Positions 45,260-53,986 are shown, counted from the stretch's first letter. The stretch is DNA of 64,000 nucleotides from Arthrobacter sp. efr-133-TYG-118 (GCF_030209755.1 NZ_JARVRH010000010.1:186001-250000); one strand, 5' to 3'. The notes: generated by a model not told the origin, from the sequence alone. Made by a program: numbers and translations.

Positions 45260-45484
45260 TCAGTCGCTGCGCCTGACGGCAATCCAACCTTGGCCCGCGT
45301 TGCCGGTCTCATGAATCCATTGCTGGCCGCATTCCGTGCAGCGGTAGTCCTGTTCGTCGGCGCGCATACCCTTCACAGCGATCTCTCGCAGTTCACCGAC
45401 CGGTACCAGCGCCGCGTGTGGCGGTTTCTTCCGGCCGGACACTCCGAGTCCGGTCAAAGCCTTGCAGTCGTTGCACATCGCCAT
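45260..45484 (-). CDS. Small zinc-ribbon-like protein
   Basis: 74 residues with two Cys pairs, MCNDCKALTG and YRCTECGQQW, separated by ~42 residues, as in treble-clef/zinc-ribbon proteins. Basic and small. Divergent in age from the Panacea remnant it abuts; function unknown. Confidence 0.6.
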   Translation of the reverse strand: MAMCNDCKALTGLGVSGRKKPPHAALVPVGELREIAVKGMRADEQDYRCTECGQQWIHETGNAGQGWIAVRRSD

Positions 45485-45514
45485 GCGATCGAGAGTAACA
45501 GCCAGCCGAGGCGC

Positions 45515-45850
45515 TCAGGCGATGGCCGTCGCCTTGTCATAAGCGTCCACTACGTTCTGTGCGATCCGACCTCGCGGAGCAACGGAATAACCGTTCGCCT
45601 CGGCCCATTCGCGAATCTTCGCCAGATCCGGCTTAGCCGGCCGTGGTCGGCCAGCGCTTCGCTTTCCAGAGAGCTGATGTGCGGCGCTCACGCATCGCTC
45701 CAGAACCTCCTGAAACTCGCTGAACTCTGCATCGGTGAGGTCGATTTCGTAGCCCTTGTCGTCAACGGAAAAGAGCGTTGGCTTCTTCGAGCTATCGAGG
45801 GTCGCACCGGAAACATCGCTGAAGCGATGGATGACAGTCTTTGTTCCCAT
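45515..45850 (-). CDS. Lsr2-family nucleoid protein
   Basis: 111 residues. N-terminal oligomerisation half (YEIDLTDAEFSEFQEVLERCV) and C-terminal DNA-binding half with the core GRPRPAKPDLAKIREWAEANG and SVAPRGRIAQNVVDAY, as in Lsr2. It binds the AT-rich minor groove and silences foreign DNA. Carried on accessory DNA, it may silence this element's own genes. Confidence 0.9.
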   Translation of the reverse strand: MGTKTVIHRFSDVSGATLDSSKKPTLFSVDDKGYEIDLTDAEFSEFQEVLERCVSAAHQLSGKRSAGRPRPAKPDLAKIREWAEANGYSVAPRGRIAQNVVDAYDKATAIA

Positions 45851-46071
45851 GCCTGGATTCTAAGCATGGCGTTCACAGGGACCGGAAAAATGTGTCTTCG
45901 GTGAGTGTTGAGAAGCGCAAGACTGCCGGACACGGAACTCAGCATGTGACGCCGCATTGAGTACTGCCAGCAGCAAAGCTGCTTCGGGATCATTCTCGAT
46001 GGCTCAGGCATTTGACCGACTTTCAGACATGGCAGCCGCACCTGCCGGCCTCAGCAGAACAGGAATCCTTC

Positions 46072-46311
46072 ATGAGCGCCCTCGCCTCCGAGCACGATCC
46101 GGCCCTCCCGTACCTGGTGGTCAACACCGGTGGTCACCCGATCGCCCGGTTCGCCGTCGAAGAGCACGCGAACGAGTACTCAGCCCAGTGGCTGGGACTG
46201 TTGTCGCCGATCGACAGCTCCATCGCCGGCAACACCGGCGAAGCAGCGGTCGCCGAATGGACGGCAAAGCAGAAGAGGGACTCCGCTAAAGCCAGAGCTT
46301 CCGGCTGGTGA
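46072..46311 (+). CDS. Hypothetical protein, 79 residues
   Basis: ATG behind CAGGAATCC. GGHPIARFAVEEHANEYSAQWLG looks like a small alpha/beta domain. No family recognised. Confidence 0.55.
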   Translation: MSALASEHDPALPYLVVNTGGHPIARFAVEEHANEYSAQWLGLLSPIDSSIAGNTGEAAVAEWTAKQKRDSAKARASGW

Positions 46312-46355
46312 TCCTCTGAACATCTCACACAACGAAAAGGACAGGACCTACGATC

Positions 46356-46682
46356 ATGACGGCTATCGACGACAGCGAGCTGACAAAGCTCCAGGAGCTC
46401 CAGGGTCTGCTCGACGAGGCGTACAAGCACTACTTCGAGCTGAGCGCCGGCTACTGCAAGTTCAGTGAGGGCCACGTTGCTCTCGAGTTCGGCAATTTCT
46501 GGAACCGGCGCGGCGGTGCTGATGGCGCTCTGAAGATCCTGGGCGTCACGGTCTACTCCTACGTCTTCGGCCCCGGCCGGACACACCACTTCGAGAGCCT
46601 CGACGAGGCCCTCAACGCAGTGCGCACCTGGCATGCCGAAGAAATGAGCACCGAGTACGACGAGGACGGCGATCCGGTCTGA
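46356..46682 (+). CDS. Hypothetical protein, 108 residues
   Basis: ATG preceded by AAAAGGACAGGA. Acidic (TKLQELQGLLDEAYKHYFEL; ALEFGNFWNRRGGADGALKI). It resembles plasmid/phage orphans and is not assigned to a family. Confidence 0.62.
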   Translation: MTAIDDSELTKLQELQGLLDEAYKHYFELSAGYCKFSEGHVALEFGNFWNRRGGADGALKILGVTVYSYVFGPGRTHHFESLDEALNAVRTWHAEEMSTEYDEDGDPV

Positions 46683-46726
46683 TCACGAGCTGCCACCTGA
46701 ACCAGCACAGAACAGGACCCACCCTG

Positions 46727-47001
46727 ATGAGCACCACCTTCCAGAACGCCAGCACGGACACCGAGATCGACGTCGACACCCTCTTCAGCTCGATCGTCGA
46801 GAACGAGGAGCGAGTAAAGGACGACGGCGGGGGCGAGCACTACAGGCTGTCGCACTACGTCAGCAAAGAGGACATCGTCCGCTCCTCCATGACGGGGGAG
46901 CCTGTCTTCGCGGCAAGAAGTGGACGCCGTCCAAGAACCTGGAGAAGTACCCGGTCTGCCCTGAATGCAAGGAAGTCTGGGAGACCCTCAAGGAGGAGTA
47001 G
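46727..47001 (+). pseudogene. DUF3039-like gene with a frameshift
   Basis: The first ~60 codons (VENEERVKDDGGGEHYRLSHYV, then MTGEPVFA) run in one frame. The C-terminal GKKWTPSKNLEKYPVCPECK, with its CxxC, is found in the next frame and ends at TAG 46999. A few bases, including those for the expected LCG, are missing near 46911. The untouched frame runs into the next gene. Confidence 0.7.
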
Positions 47002-47005
47002 CGCC

Positions 47006-47514
47006 ATGTCTGATGCCATCACCCGCTTCGACCGTGAGCACCGCTTCCTGTCGAACTTCCACGTTGCCCCTCTCGAAGTGCATTTCGTTGCGCCGGCTCT
47101 GCGCCCTGGCCTCGCCGGCGGCTTCGAGATCGGCCTTGTGGGTGGCCTGGAAGTCATCCAGGCTGCCAGCGCCGAGCACGCCTTCCAGGCCCTGAAGACC
47201 GTCGACCCCGCGGAGCGCGCTGCTGTCCTGGCCTGGGAGACCCCGGGCCGTGCCAAGCGCATGGGGCGGAAGGTGACGCTGCGTCCCGGCTGGGACGACC
47301 TGCGGCTCTCCGCCATGGAGATGGTTGTCCGCGGCAAGTTCCGGGATCTGGAGCTCGCACTGATCGCCACCGCTGACGCTCTCCTCGTCGAGGGCAATAC
47401 CTGGGGCGACCGCTTCTGGGTGTGGACGTGTCCGACGGCCGGGGCCTGAACATGCTCGGCCTGACGCTCATGAAGGAGCGGGCTCGCCTCATCGCGCTGA
47501 ATGGTGCCGGTTGA
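47006..47514 (+). pseudogene. NADAR (YbiA-like) protein with a 3' single-base frameshift
   Basis: ATG 47006 behind AAGGAGGAG. FLSNFH, SAEHAFQALKT, PGRAKRMGRKV, AMEMVVRGKF and EGNTWGDRFW are the NADAR motifs (N-glycosidase acting on ADP-ribose-type nucleotides). After GDRFW the frame gives VWTCPTAGA and a stop at 47449. One more G in the TGGGTGTGG run would restore GVDVSDGRGLNMLGL and a natural end at 47514. Either a fresh mutation or a sequence error. Confidence 0.8.
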
Positions 47515-47617
47515 GGCCTTCATCGATCCACCTACGGCAGGGGTGCACGGATTCCGTGTGCCCCTGCTACGTCCCGGGGTACTTGCTTGCCTCCCGAGAA
47601 AAGTTCGACTCCGCGTA

Positions 47618-47634
47618 GATCAGCAGAGCTGATC
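47618..47634 (+). repeat. Covarying short hairpin, copy 3 (GATCAGC-AGA-GCTGATC)
   Basis: 7-bp arms, AGA loop, followed at once by CGGG and then CCTGACAGAGACC. It ends 49 bp before the start of the next gene. Confidence 0.75.
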
Positions 47635-47683
47635 CGGGTCCCGCCCTGACAGAGACCATCCATTGTCTACAGGAGACATTGCC

Positions 47684-47938
47684 ATGCCTGAGCGCCAGCC
47701 CACCGAATTCGAGCTCGACTGCTATGTCCAGCAGAGCCGGCTCACCGATATCTCCGAAGAGCTGGCACGCGTCCAAACGAAGATCTGCGACGAGCTTCGG
47801 ACGCAGAACATGATCGCCTTCTACCAGCTGGTTCAGGAGAACGAAGCACAGGGCAGGCAGGCGCTGCCAACCAGCGGCAGCAACACCGCGCTGCTTCGTG
47901 AGATCAGCAGCAACATCGCAACGCGCCTGAACTACTGA
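47684..47938 (+). CDS. Hypothetical protein, 84 residues
   Basis: ATG behind CAGGAGAC. Helical product (FELDCYVQQSRLTDISEELA, MIAFYQLVQENEAQG). Not recognised. Flanked by hairpin copies 3 and 4. Confidence 0.62.
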   Translation: MPERQPTEFELDCYVQQSRLTDISEELARVQTKICDELRTQNMIAFYQLVQENEAQGRQALPTSGSNTALLREISSNIATRLNY

Positions 47939-47974
47939 AGAACACCGCCTTCGGCGAAGAAAGCACGGATACCG

Positions 47975-47989
47975 ATCAGCGCAGCTGAT
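47975..47989 (+). repeat. Covarying short hairpin, copy 4 (ATCAGC-GCA-GCTGAT)
   Basis: 6-bp arms, GCA loop, followed by ACGGG. Tandem with copy 5, 34 bp apart. Confidence 0.7.
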
Positions 47990-48022
47990 ACGGGAACAGC
48001 AAAAGCAGTGCAAGAGCATCCG

Positions 48023-48037
48023 ATCGGCAGAGCCGAT
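48023..48037 (+). repeat. Covarying short hairpin, copy 5 (ATCGGC-AGA-GCCGAT)
   Basis: 6-bp arms, AGA loop, followed by TCGGGG and CCTGACAGAC. Forms part of the 117-bp leader of the ssb gene together with the GGCAAGCCTACGG motif (48066-48090). Confidence 0.72.
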
Positions 48038-48154
48038 TCGGGGTGTGCCCTGACAGACAAGCCCGTCTCGCCCTCCGGCAAGCCTACGGGCGGGAACAAC
48101 ACCTTCCGGCGTCGATGCGGCGCGGTAACCATCGAACAATTCAAGGAGAACACC

Positions 48155-48652
48155 ATGTCGAACGTCGCCAACAACGGAACCATCATCGGCCGACTCGCCC
48201 GTGACCCCAAGGTCTTCGCGAACGAGGACGGTTCCGCCAAGGTCGTCTTCACCGTCTTCGTGAATCGCAACTACAAGAACCGCGCCGGTGAGCGCCTTGC
48301 GGACGCCATTCCGCTGGAGACCTTCATCAACAAGGACGCCAACTTCGAGGCGACCCCGTACGCGAACGTCCACAAGGGTGACCTCGTGGCCGTCGGCACC
48401 GAGCTGCGCATGAACGAGTATGAGCGCGGCGGCGAGACCGTCCGCGATCTGAAGGTCATTACCACCGGCATCACCTTCCTTGAGTCCCGCCATACTGTGC
48501 AGAACCGCCTGGCCCAGCGCGTGAGCGCCGCCGAGCAGACAAACCGCGAGGTCCAGGCCGCCCCGGCTGCCGCTGCACCGGCTCCGGTCCCCGCCGGCGT
48601 CGCCGCGCGTGACAGCTCCGCCGTCCAGGACGAGCTGCCTTTCGGCAACTGA
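48155..48652 (+). CDS. ssb: Single-stranded DNA-binding protein
   Basis: 165 residues; ATG behind CAAGGAG. OB fold: NGTIIGRLARDPKVF, AKVVFTVFVNRNYKNR, PLETFINK and GDLVAVGTELRMNEY. A Pro/Ala linker then leads to the C-terminal DELPFGN, equivalent to the DDIPF tip that recruits partner proteins. Typical plasmid-borne SSB; coats single strands during replication or transfer. The leader holds two of the repeated hairpins. Confidence 0.93.
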   Translation: MSNVANNGTIIGRLARDPKVFANEDGSAKVVFTVFVNRNYKNRAGERLADAIPLETFINKDANFEATPYANVHKGDLVAVGTELRMNEYERGGETVRDLKVITTGITFLESRHTVQNRLAQRVSAAEQTNREVQAAPAAAAPAPVPAGVAARDSSAVQDELPFGN

Positions 48653-48674
48653 GCCTGACAACTGAATAGCCGAT

Positions 48675-48709
48675 CCCCGGTGGCTGCGCCAAGAGCGCTG
48701 CCGCCGGGG
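48675..48709 (+). terminator. Hairpin terminator after ssb
   Basis: CCCCGGTGGC (48675-48684) and GCCGCCGGGG (48700-48709) pair with one G-U; followed by TCTGTC. 23 bp beyond the ssb stop. Confidence 0.7.
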
Positions 48710-48805
48710 GTCTGTCATTCGCAACATTGACCCCTGACCGTCTGAGAACCCCACCGGTTCTTTTCTTTTGCATAGCATCAGCCACTCAATGAGGAGAGGA
48801 GAATC

Positions 48806-49123
48806 ATGATCCGCTTAAGCGAACCCACCAACCAACAAATCGAAGAGGCCCGGGCCTTGTTGTTCCTGGCGGACCTCAAGAAGGCTCTTCGCGACCAATA
48901 CATCCGTGACGCCGTCCTGGAGCTCAGCGTAGATCGCAACATCCATAACCAGGTTGTCTACTGCATCCATGCCACTCGTGGAGCTCTGCAGATCACTGGC
49001 CCCGAAGGCCGTGCTGTGCACCCTATCTCAGACACCCCGTTCACGATTGCCCGATTACTTGCGAGCGACGCACGGCAGGCAGCCAAACACGAAGCGGCGA
49101 TCCCGCAGAGTGCGGCAGCATGA
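48806..49123 (+). CDS. Hypothetical protein, 105 residues
   Basis: ATG behind GAGGAGAGGAG, a very strong site. Helical N-terminus (NQQIEEARALLFLADLKKALRD) and a small beta region (RGALQITGPEGRAVHPIS). Not recognised. Confidence 0.65.
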   Translation: MIRLSEPTNQQIEEARALLFLADLKKALRDQYIRDAVLELSVDRNIHNQVVYCIHATRGALQITGPEGRAVHPISDTPFTIARLLASDARQAAKHEAAIPQSAAA

Positions 49124-49456
49124 TGCTCCCCGCGCACGCTCTGTGGAGCCAGGCCTTCGTGATCCTTCTGCCTATCTTTACTAGGGGCGCCAAACGAACC
49201 GGACGACGGCTACGGATACTGATCGTCGCTCCATTCTGGTCGTCTCGGCTTTTCTTTCATCACCCCCTGACCCCGTGGCTGCTCATCCTGGGCGCCGCGG
49301 GGTCTTCTATTTCCTGTCTGAACAACTCGAATGAGCTGCTCACGGATGCAGCCCTGGCCTGCGACGGTTCGGGCCGCTTCGTGGACAAGGACAGCCCGCC
49401 GACCTCGATTTGGATACCGCAACCCAAAACTCACGCACCAGTGGGCCAAGAAAGCT

Positions 49457-49830
49457 TTAGTGTAGCGTTTCTGAAGTAGTTAAAGCGGTTGGCTTTGGCG
49501 AGGATCTGTTCGGGGTTTTGGTCCAGACGAACGGGTGGCGGCGGTCGTTCCAGTCGGTCATGAATCGGCGGTTTTTCTGGTTGAGGTCTTTGACGCTGGT
49601 GAAGACGCCGAGCCGGATGGCCTGCCGGTCGATGATGCCGAACCCGACTTCTGCGAGGTTCAGCCAGGATCCCGAAGCGGGAGTGAAGTGAACGGTGAAG
49701 CGGGGATGGGCTGCAAGCCATACCTTGACCTCAGGGGTCTTGTGCCTGGCGTAGTTGTCCATCACTAGGTGCACCACCTTTCCGGGATCCGTGCGGTCAA
49801 TTTCGAGCCGGTCCCGGCGCGCCTTGACCC
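49457..49830 (-). pseudogene. IS630-family transposase, C-terminal remnant
   Basis: VHLVMDNYARHKTPEVKVWL supplies the second Asp of the DDE triad and SWLNLAEVGFGIIDRQAIR the Glu; GVFTSVKDLNQ and FVWTKTPN complete the family's C-terminus. The N-terminal helix-turn-helix and first Asp are missing: upstream of about 49830 the frame no longer resembles a transposase. Insertion here may have truncated neighbouring DNA. No clear second IS end was found. Confidence 0.85.
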
Positions 49831-50063
49831 CGCCGAATCCAACTGTGCGGTGAAATCCTGGCAATGGGCTTAACCCTTCACCGACTACGCTGCGGACCAG
49901 CGGGCACGGCCTACGACACTTCCCTTCCACGTCGAGGCCATCGGCCGCCGGGGAACGATCAATCAGATCTCAGCGTCTTCCGACAATCTTCGGTGGGGGC
50001 GGGTGCGTGAACGCGCTGGGCTCCGATTCGGAGTGAGCTGTTGTTGCGTGTCAGGTTAGCGGG

Positions 50064-50840
50064 CTACGGAGCGCTGGTGTCCTGATCTTTTGTCCTACGG
50101 CGCTTCTTTCCATTGCTCTCAAGCTCCGCAAGGTGGCTAATTCGCGGATACTCTTGGATTACGTAACTCTTAATAACATCGGCCCTCGCGGCATCGTCGG
50201 TAATTGAAAGAATGAGATTACGAATCTGCATCTGACGCGCGATATTAGCCGGTAAGTCATAGAGCTCCTTGACTCGCTCAGAAGCGACATCGTGGGCCTT
50301 TCGAAATGTCTTGGTGATATATGCGGTTACCCCACCAATAACAGCAGTAGCGGTGCCAGCAATGACAACTCCGCCAATGGTGGGTGCAAGCACAGCTATA
50401 GTGGCGAAACCGATCACCGCAAGGAGTCCAACGCCCATCGCATATTGGGCCGAATAGAAACTGTGGCGCGCTTGTTCGAGAGCCATGCTCCTAAGCCCTA
50501 CTATCTGTTTATCGATTTCTCTGCCGACGCGCCACTCGGCATCATCATCGATGCTCTCCCTCGTCATAAGGAGCATGCTCTGCTGGCGTTCCAAGCCGTC
50601 GAGTCCGTTAGATATTCTTCCGAGCATGTATCTATCTCTTCGTTGAGAGCTCCATGCAGACTGCAGGCCAAAGGTAGCGAGAAGAAATGCGCCAAGAATC
50701 AGCCCGAGTGCTATGGTGCGCACAGCGTTCGTAGACGGGTCGTCGTAAGGATCGTAGGCAATGGACAATGGAGGGGCAACGAGGAGCGGTGCGAGACCCC
50801 ATCCGGATAACCGTTGCTCAGTGGCTCTGTGGCTGTTCAT
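50064..50840 (-). CDS. Two-pair membrane protein, TRADD-N-associated-like
   Basis: 258 residues from ATG 50840 behind AAGGTGGG. Helices at about 12-28 and 40-60, a helical soluble stretch (EWRVGREIDKQIVGLRSMALEQARHSFYSAQYAMGVG), then a strong hydrophobic pair at about 135-175. The C-terminal helix-rich part contains IVIQEYP-like segments. The long helix before the membrane pair recalls the TRADD-N-associated membrane domain of predicted conflict systems; this is a weak, memory-based match. Confidence 0.6.
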   Translation of the reverse strand: MNSHRATEQRLSGWGLAPLLVAPPLSIAYDPYDDPSTNAVRTIALGLILGAFLLATFGLQSAWSSQRRDRYMLGRISNGLDGLERQQSMLLMTRESIDDDAEWRVGREIDKQIVGLRSMALEQARHSFYSAQYAMGVGLLAVIGFATIAVLAPTIGGVVIAGTATAVIGGVTAYITKTFRKAHDVASERVKELYDLPANIARQMQIRNLILSITDDAARADVIKSYVIQEYPRISHLAELESNGKKRRRTKDQDTSAP

Positions 50841-51335
50841 CTCTACACCCACCTTGATACACAATCGTAACCGCGGCCAGTGCCGCGAACAGGGCAGATA
50901 GGGATATCTCAATGCGGAATCTCAACACAGGACCTCACTAACTGAGGGTGGGACTTATTCAGAGAATTACCCGTGGACCAGGGCTTTCTGGTGTCACCGA
51001 CGGTCCAAGCGGACACAAAATTGCAGCCGTCGGGTTGTCCTGTTCCTCGCCCTGGCGCAGTTGATTGGACCAAGGCAGAGAACGCAAGGTTGCTTGCGGG
51101 AATTGTCCCGCCGAGCCTCCTTTCGGTCAAGGCTTCAGGGGCTGAAATCATTCCCTTTCTGCGCCTTGCAATACCAAGGGCCCAAGATAACCCGGGGGAC
51201 TGGCACCCATTCGGATGTTCAGCCCCCTAGGCTCATGCACAAGCCATCCTTGTCTCGCGGCGCAGCTTTGGCGGTCCTGCCGCTCCTAGTGATCGGCTAT
51301 CAGGTGTTGAAGCACCCGAGGAATTGCCACTTGAG
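50841..51335. other. Gene-free stretch
   Basis: No supported coding frame or strong hairpin between the membrane protein's start and the small uncertain frame that follows. Confidence 0.45.
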
Positions 51336-51560
51336 TCATTCGCCCCTGGTGCCATAGACGTGCACGACTGCGCAGTAGGTGCTTCCGGCCAGAAGGGGAG
51401 CGGTGTCTTGCCAGACGTTGGTCCAGTGACCGGTCCAGTATTTGGTGGAACTGGGGCCCGAGATGTCCATTTCAAACCTGTAAGGGTTATCGGTGAAAGC
51501 ATGTGTTCGTTCCAATGGTTTGTGCAGGACGCCGCTTCGACTTCGCCAATCATTCATCAT
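51336..51560 (-). pseudogene. Possible C-terminal fragment of a secreted beta-sandwich protein
   Basis: The last ~45 codons (NPYRFEMDISGPSSTKYWTG, then WTNVWQDTAPLLAGSTYCAV) look like the end of an exported beta-sandwich, with GC-rich third positions. There is no signal peptide or ribosome site upstream, so if real it is only a fragment. Confidence 0.3.
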
Positions 51561-51667
51561 GAGGCCGCGGCGCAAGCGTGAGATACGGCTGGCCGTATTC
51601 TTCAACGGCCATCGGCCGACCTTCTATTGGATACCTGCGCTTTGGTTCCACCGGCTTGGATAAAGAC

Positions 51668-52771
51668 TCAGCCACCGGTGCTCTTGTCGTTCTGCTCGTC
51701 GGTGCTTGCCTCAGCAACCAAACGCGCGACCAAGGCGCTCACGAGGGCGTCTCTTAGGACAAGGGCTTGGAACCGACCAGCGGAAGTCAGTGCGAAGAAT
51801 CTTCGCGGACTGGATGTCAAGAGGTTTGCCCAGTCACCGACGCCTGCTTGTTTATCGGCGTGGTCAGTAACCAGAACCGGTTCAAAGAGATCACGCAATC
51901 GTTGAACGTGCACATGTCGGCGGAGACTTGAAAGGTCCGGAACATCCACGTTTTGCTGTAGGAAAAGCTCAAAAGCAAAGTCGGGGTCTGGACTTTCGTT
52001 GCTTGGGGGAAGGAAGAACGGCTGATTGTTCCAAGGCAAGAGCACCTGAGGGAATGCACCGGGAGACGGCTTCACCGGTTCGCCAATCTGCCATCGGGCG
52101 GTCATCGCGGCTGCGGCATGATGTGCAATACGAAGAGAATCGTTAGAAGCAAGAATTTGTTCGAGCAAATCGGACGGGGCGGCCCAGCCTAGAAAGACCC
52201 CTGGGGCCCCGTTACGGTCGCCTATAAACGCGATAGCCTGTGGCCGAGTACGCCTCGCCGCACCTGCAATAAGGATAAAGAGGCGAGACTCCCACCATTT
52301 CTGCCCGTTTCCGAGGTCTACCACCGTGATATCACTGCTCTGCGCGCGGCGCAAGGATCGCAAGATGCTCGTAACAGAACTCTGGGGAACGGGTTCGCTT
52401 TCGGGGGTCCCGAGATTTTCGCTCAGCGTCGTACTGCGTGTGCTCGAAGCGGCCTGAGCTGACGCCGAGTCAAACGAAATTTTTATGCCGCCGGGCACCT
52501 CAATTCGCGCGCCGGAGGCAGCTAGTACTTGAACGACGAGTAGAAAGACTGACAGGAGGCTGAGTGACACTACCCCTAGCAGAACCCATCCTTCGTAGCG
52601 GCTGTCCGGCCAACCCAGTGCTGCCTTGGCAAATCCATAGATAAATAGCAGGACTACCAGAACCACTGGCACTGTCAACAATGCTGCGCGACTAGTCCAC
52701 GGCCACAAAGCGCCGCTTGACGATTTCGCTTGATTTACGACCTTTGTCGTTGCCATTTTGTTGCCCATCAT
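51668..52771 (-). CDS. Membrane-anchored protein with large soluble domain, unknown
   Basis: 367 residues from ATG 52771 (CTGGAG upstream), or 362 from the later ATG. Two helices at about 28-52 and 64-86, then a linker and a ~260-residue soluble domain (LFILIAGAARRTRPQAIAFIG, VFLGWAAPSDLLEQIL, LPWNNQPFFLP). Not recognised. Lies between a membrane protein and a patatin gene on the same strand. Confidence 0.72.
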   Translation of the reverse strand: MMGNKMATTKVVNQAKSSSGALWPWTSRAALLTVPVVLVVLLFIYGFAKAALGWPDSRYEGWVLLGVVSLSLLSVFLLVVQVLAASGARIEVPGGIKISFDSASAQAASSTRSTTLSENLGTPESEPVPQSSVTSILRSLRRAQSSDITVVDLGNGQKWWESRLFILIAGAARRTRPQAIAFIGDRNGAPGVFLGWAAPSDLLEQILASNDSLRIAHHAAAAMTARWQIGEPVKPSPGAFPQVLLPWNNQPFFLPPSNESPDPDFAFELFLQQNVDVPDLSSLRRHVHVQRLRDLFEPVLVTDHADKQAGVGDWANLLTSSPRRFFALTSAGRFQALVLRDALVSALVARLVAEASTDEQNDKSTGG

Positions 52772-53008
52772 GCTCCAGCGCGGTCTCTGGAGGTCAGGAC
52801 CCGCTACCGGTCAAAAATTTGCTAGGAAGCCGTGGGTCGGAAGTGACTCGAAAGCTTGATGTTTTCGTGGCTATAGCTGCCGCGTCAAGGCCGGCACCCA
52901 TGCCTGTTCTGTGTGTGTCGATAAGGCCACGACACGGCGGCCTTTCCCGTCTGGGACGCTCTAAGGTCCAGGCCCCAAGCAGTGTCCGCTTGAGCCCCGG
53001 AGAGGACG

Positions 53009-53986
53009 TCAGGGCCATGTCCAGCCCTTAAGGAATTTTTGGGCGCTGGTCCAACCGCTCGTGTACAGCTCTACCTTCTGCGGGCCCGTGAGCTCGAAGT
53101 CGGTCGCTTTGAATCCAGTGGTGTCGACAAAGATTGTCCGTTTTTGTACACCGGGATGGTCGTCGACATGTGCGCGGTCGTGGGCGCCCATCATCGTGCT
53201 AAGGAGCGACTTTGAAAATTCGAGGTTGTTTGCAGTGGGTGCCCACTGTTCGTCGGCCAAGGCCGCATTGGCCGAAAGCTTGATACCGAACGTCGGCCAG
53301 CGCGGATCCTTGCCGTCATCCCTGTCGAAGATATCCACCGGGAAGTTGGACAACATTCCGCCGTCCACACACAGGATGTCGCCATTCTTCGCAAACACAC
53401 CACCCACGGGCAACTTGAACGGTCGGAAAAAGAATGGAATTGAAGCGGATGCTCTCACGGCATCAGCAACCGGCTGCTCATCGGGGTCCACTCCCAGTAA
53501 TTCCTTGTAGTCCCAGGGAAGCCTTAGCATCCTGCCCTGCGAGACGTCAGAGACGATGACCACAAGCTTGTATCGCCGCTCCGGCGGCAGAGCACTTTCG
53601 GCGTCCTCATCCCTGAGGTCCGCCCAAGTCTTGACGCCGTTGTCCGAGAGTTTCTTGGTTATCCACTCATGCAGTCGGTTTCCTAGGAACATGCCTTCCT
53701 TGAACAACAATCCGAACGCTTCGCCAGCGCCCTCGGCGTGTTTGAAGACCCTGGCAACGTCCTGAAATTGGCGGAAGTCCTCCTCCATCGCCAACTTGAT
53801 CTTTGCCGGCGTCATGCCCGCGGCAAGCATCGATCCTACAATGGCCCCCGCCGACGTCCCGGCGATTCGCTTGAAGGCGTAGCCGTGATTTTCCAGAGCG
53901 TTCAGCGATCCGACAAGGGCTGCTCCCTTGACACCCCCGCCCTCAAGGACCAAGTCAGCCTCAAGGGCCGAAACTGTGTCTTCCAT
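53009..53986 (-). CDS. Patatin-like phospholipase
   Basis: 325 residues. Oxyanion loop GGGVKG (16-21), nucleophile Ser45 in GTSAG, catalytic Asp208 in DGGML, and the RASASIPFFF block: an intact Ser-Asp dyad. No signal peptide, so it is cytosolic and would attack membrane lipids from inside. Patatins of this kind serve lipid turnover, and also act as effectors in anti-phage systems, but no nucleotide cyclase or sensor gene is visible here. Confidence 0.92.
   Translation of the reverse strand: MEDTVSALEADLVLEGGGVKGAALVGSLNALENHGYAFKRIAGTSAGAIVGSMLAAGMTPAKIKLAMEEDFRQFQDVARVFKHAEGAGEAFGLLFKEGMFLGNRLHEWITKKLSDNGVKTWADLRDEDAESALPPERRYKLVVIVSDVSQGRMLRLPWDYKELLGVDPDEQPVADAVRASASIPFFFRPFKLPVGGVFAKNGDILCVDGGMLSNFPVDIFDRDDGKDPRWPTFGIKLSANAALADEQWAPTANNLEFSKSLLSTMMGAHDRAHVDDHPGVQKRTIFVDTTGFKATDFELTGPQKVELYTSGWTSAQKFLKGWTWP

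Noticed and set aside
38375..48037. A CRISPR array
   Set aside because: Repeats are few, unequally spaced by kilobases, and differ in stem sequence; no Cas genes are present.
49120..49479. A 119-residue plus-strand protein after the 105-residue hypothetical protein
   Set aside because: It overlaps the preceding stop, runs into the IS630 remnant's end and has no recognisable domain; likely chance.
50064..53986. A complete CBASS-type defence operon around the patatin
   Set aside because: No nucleotide cyclase, HORMA or E1/E2 gene is present, and the genes are widely spaced.
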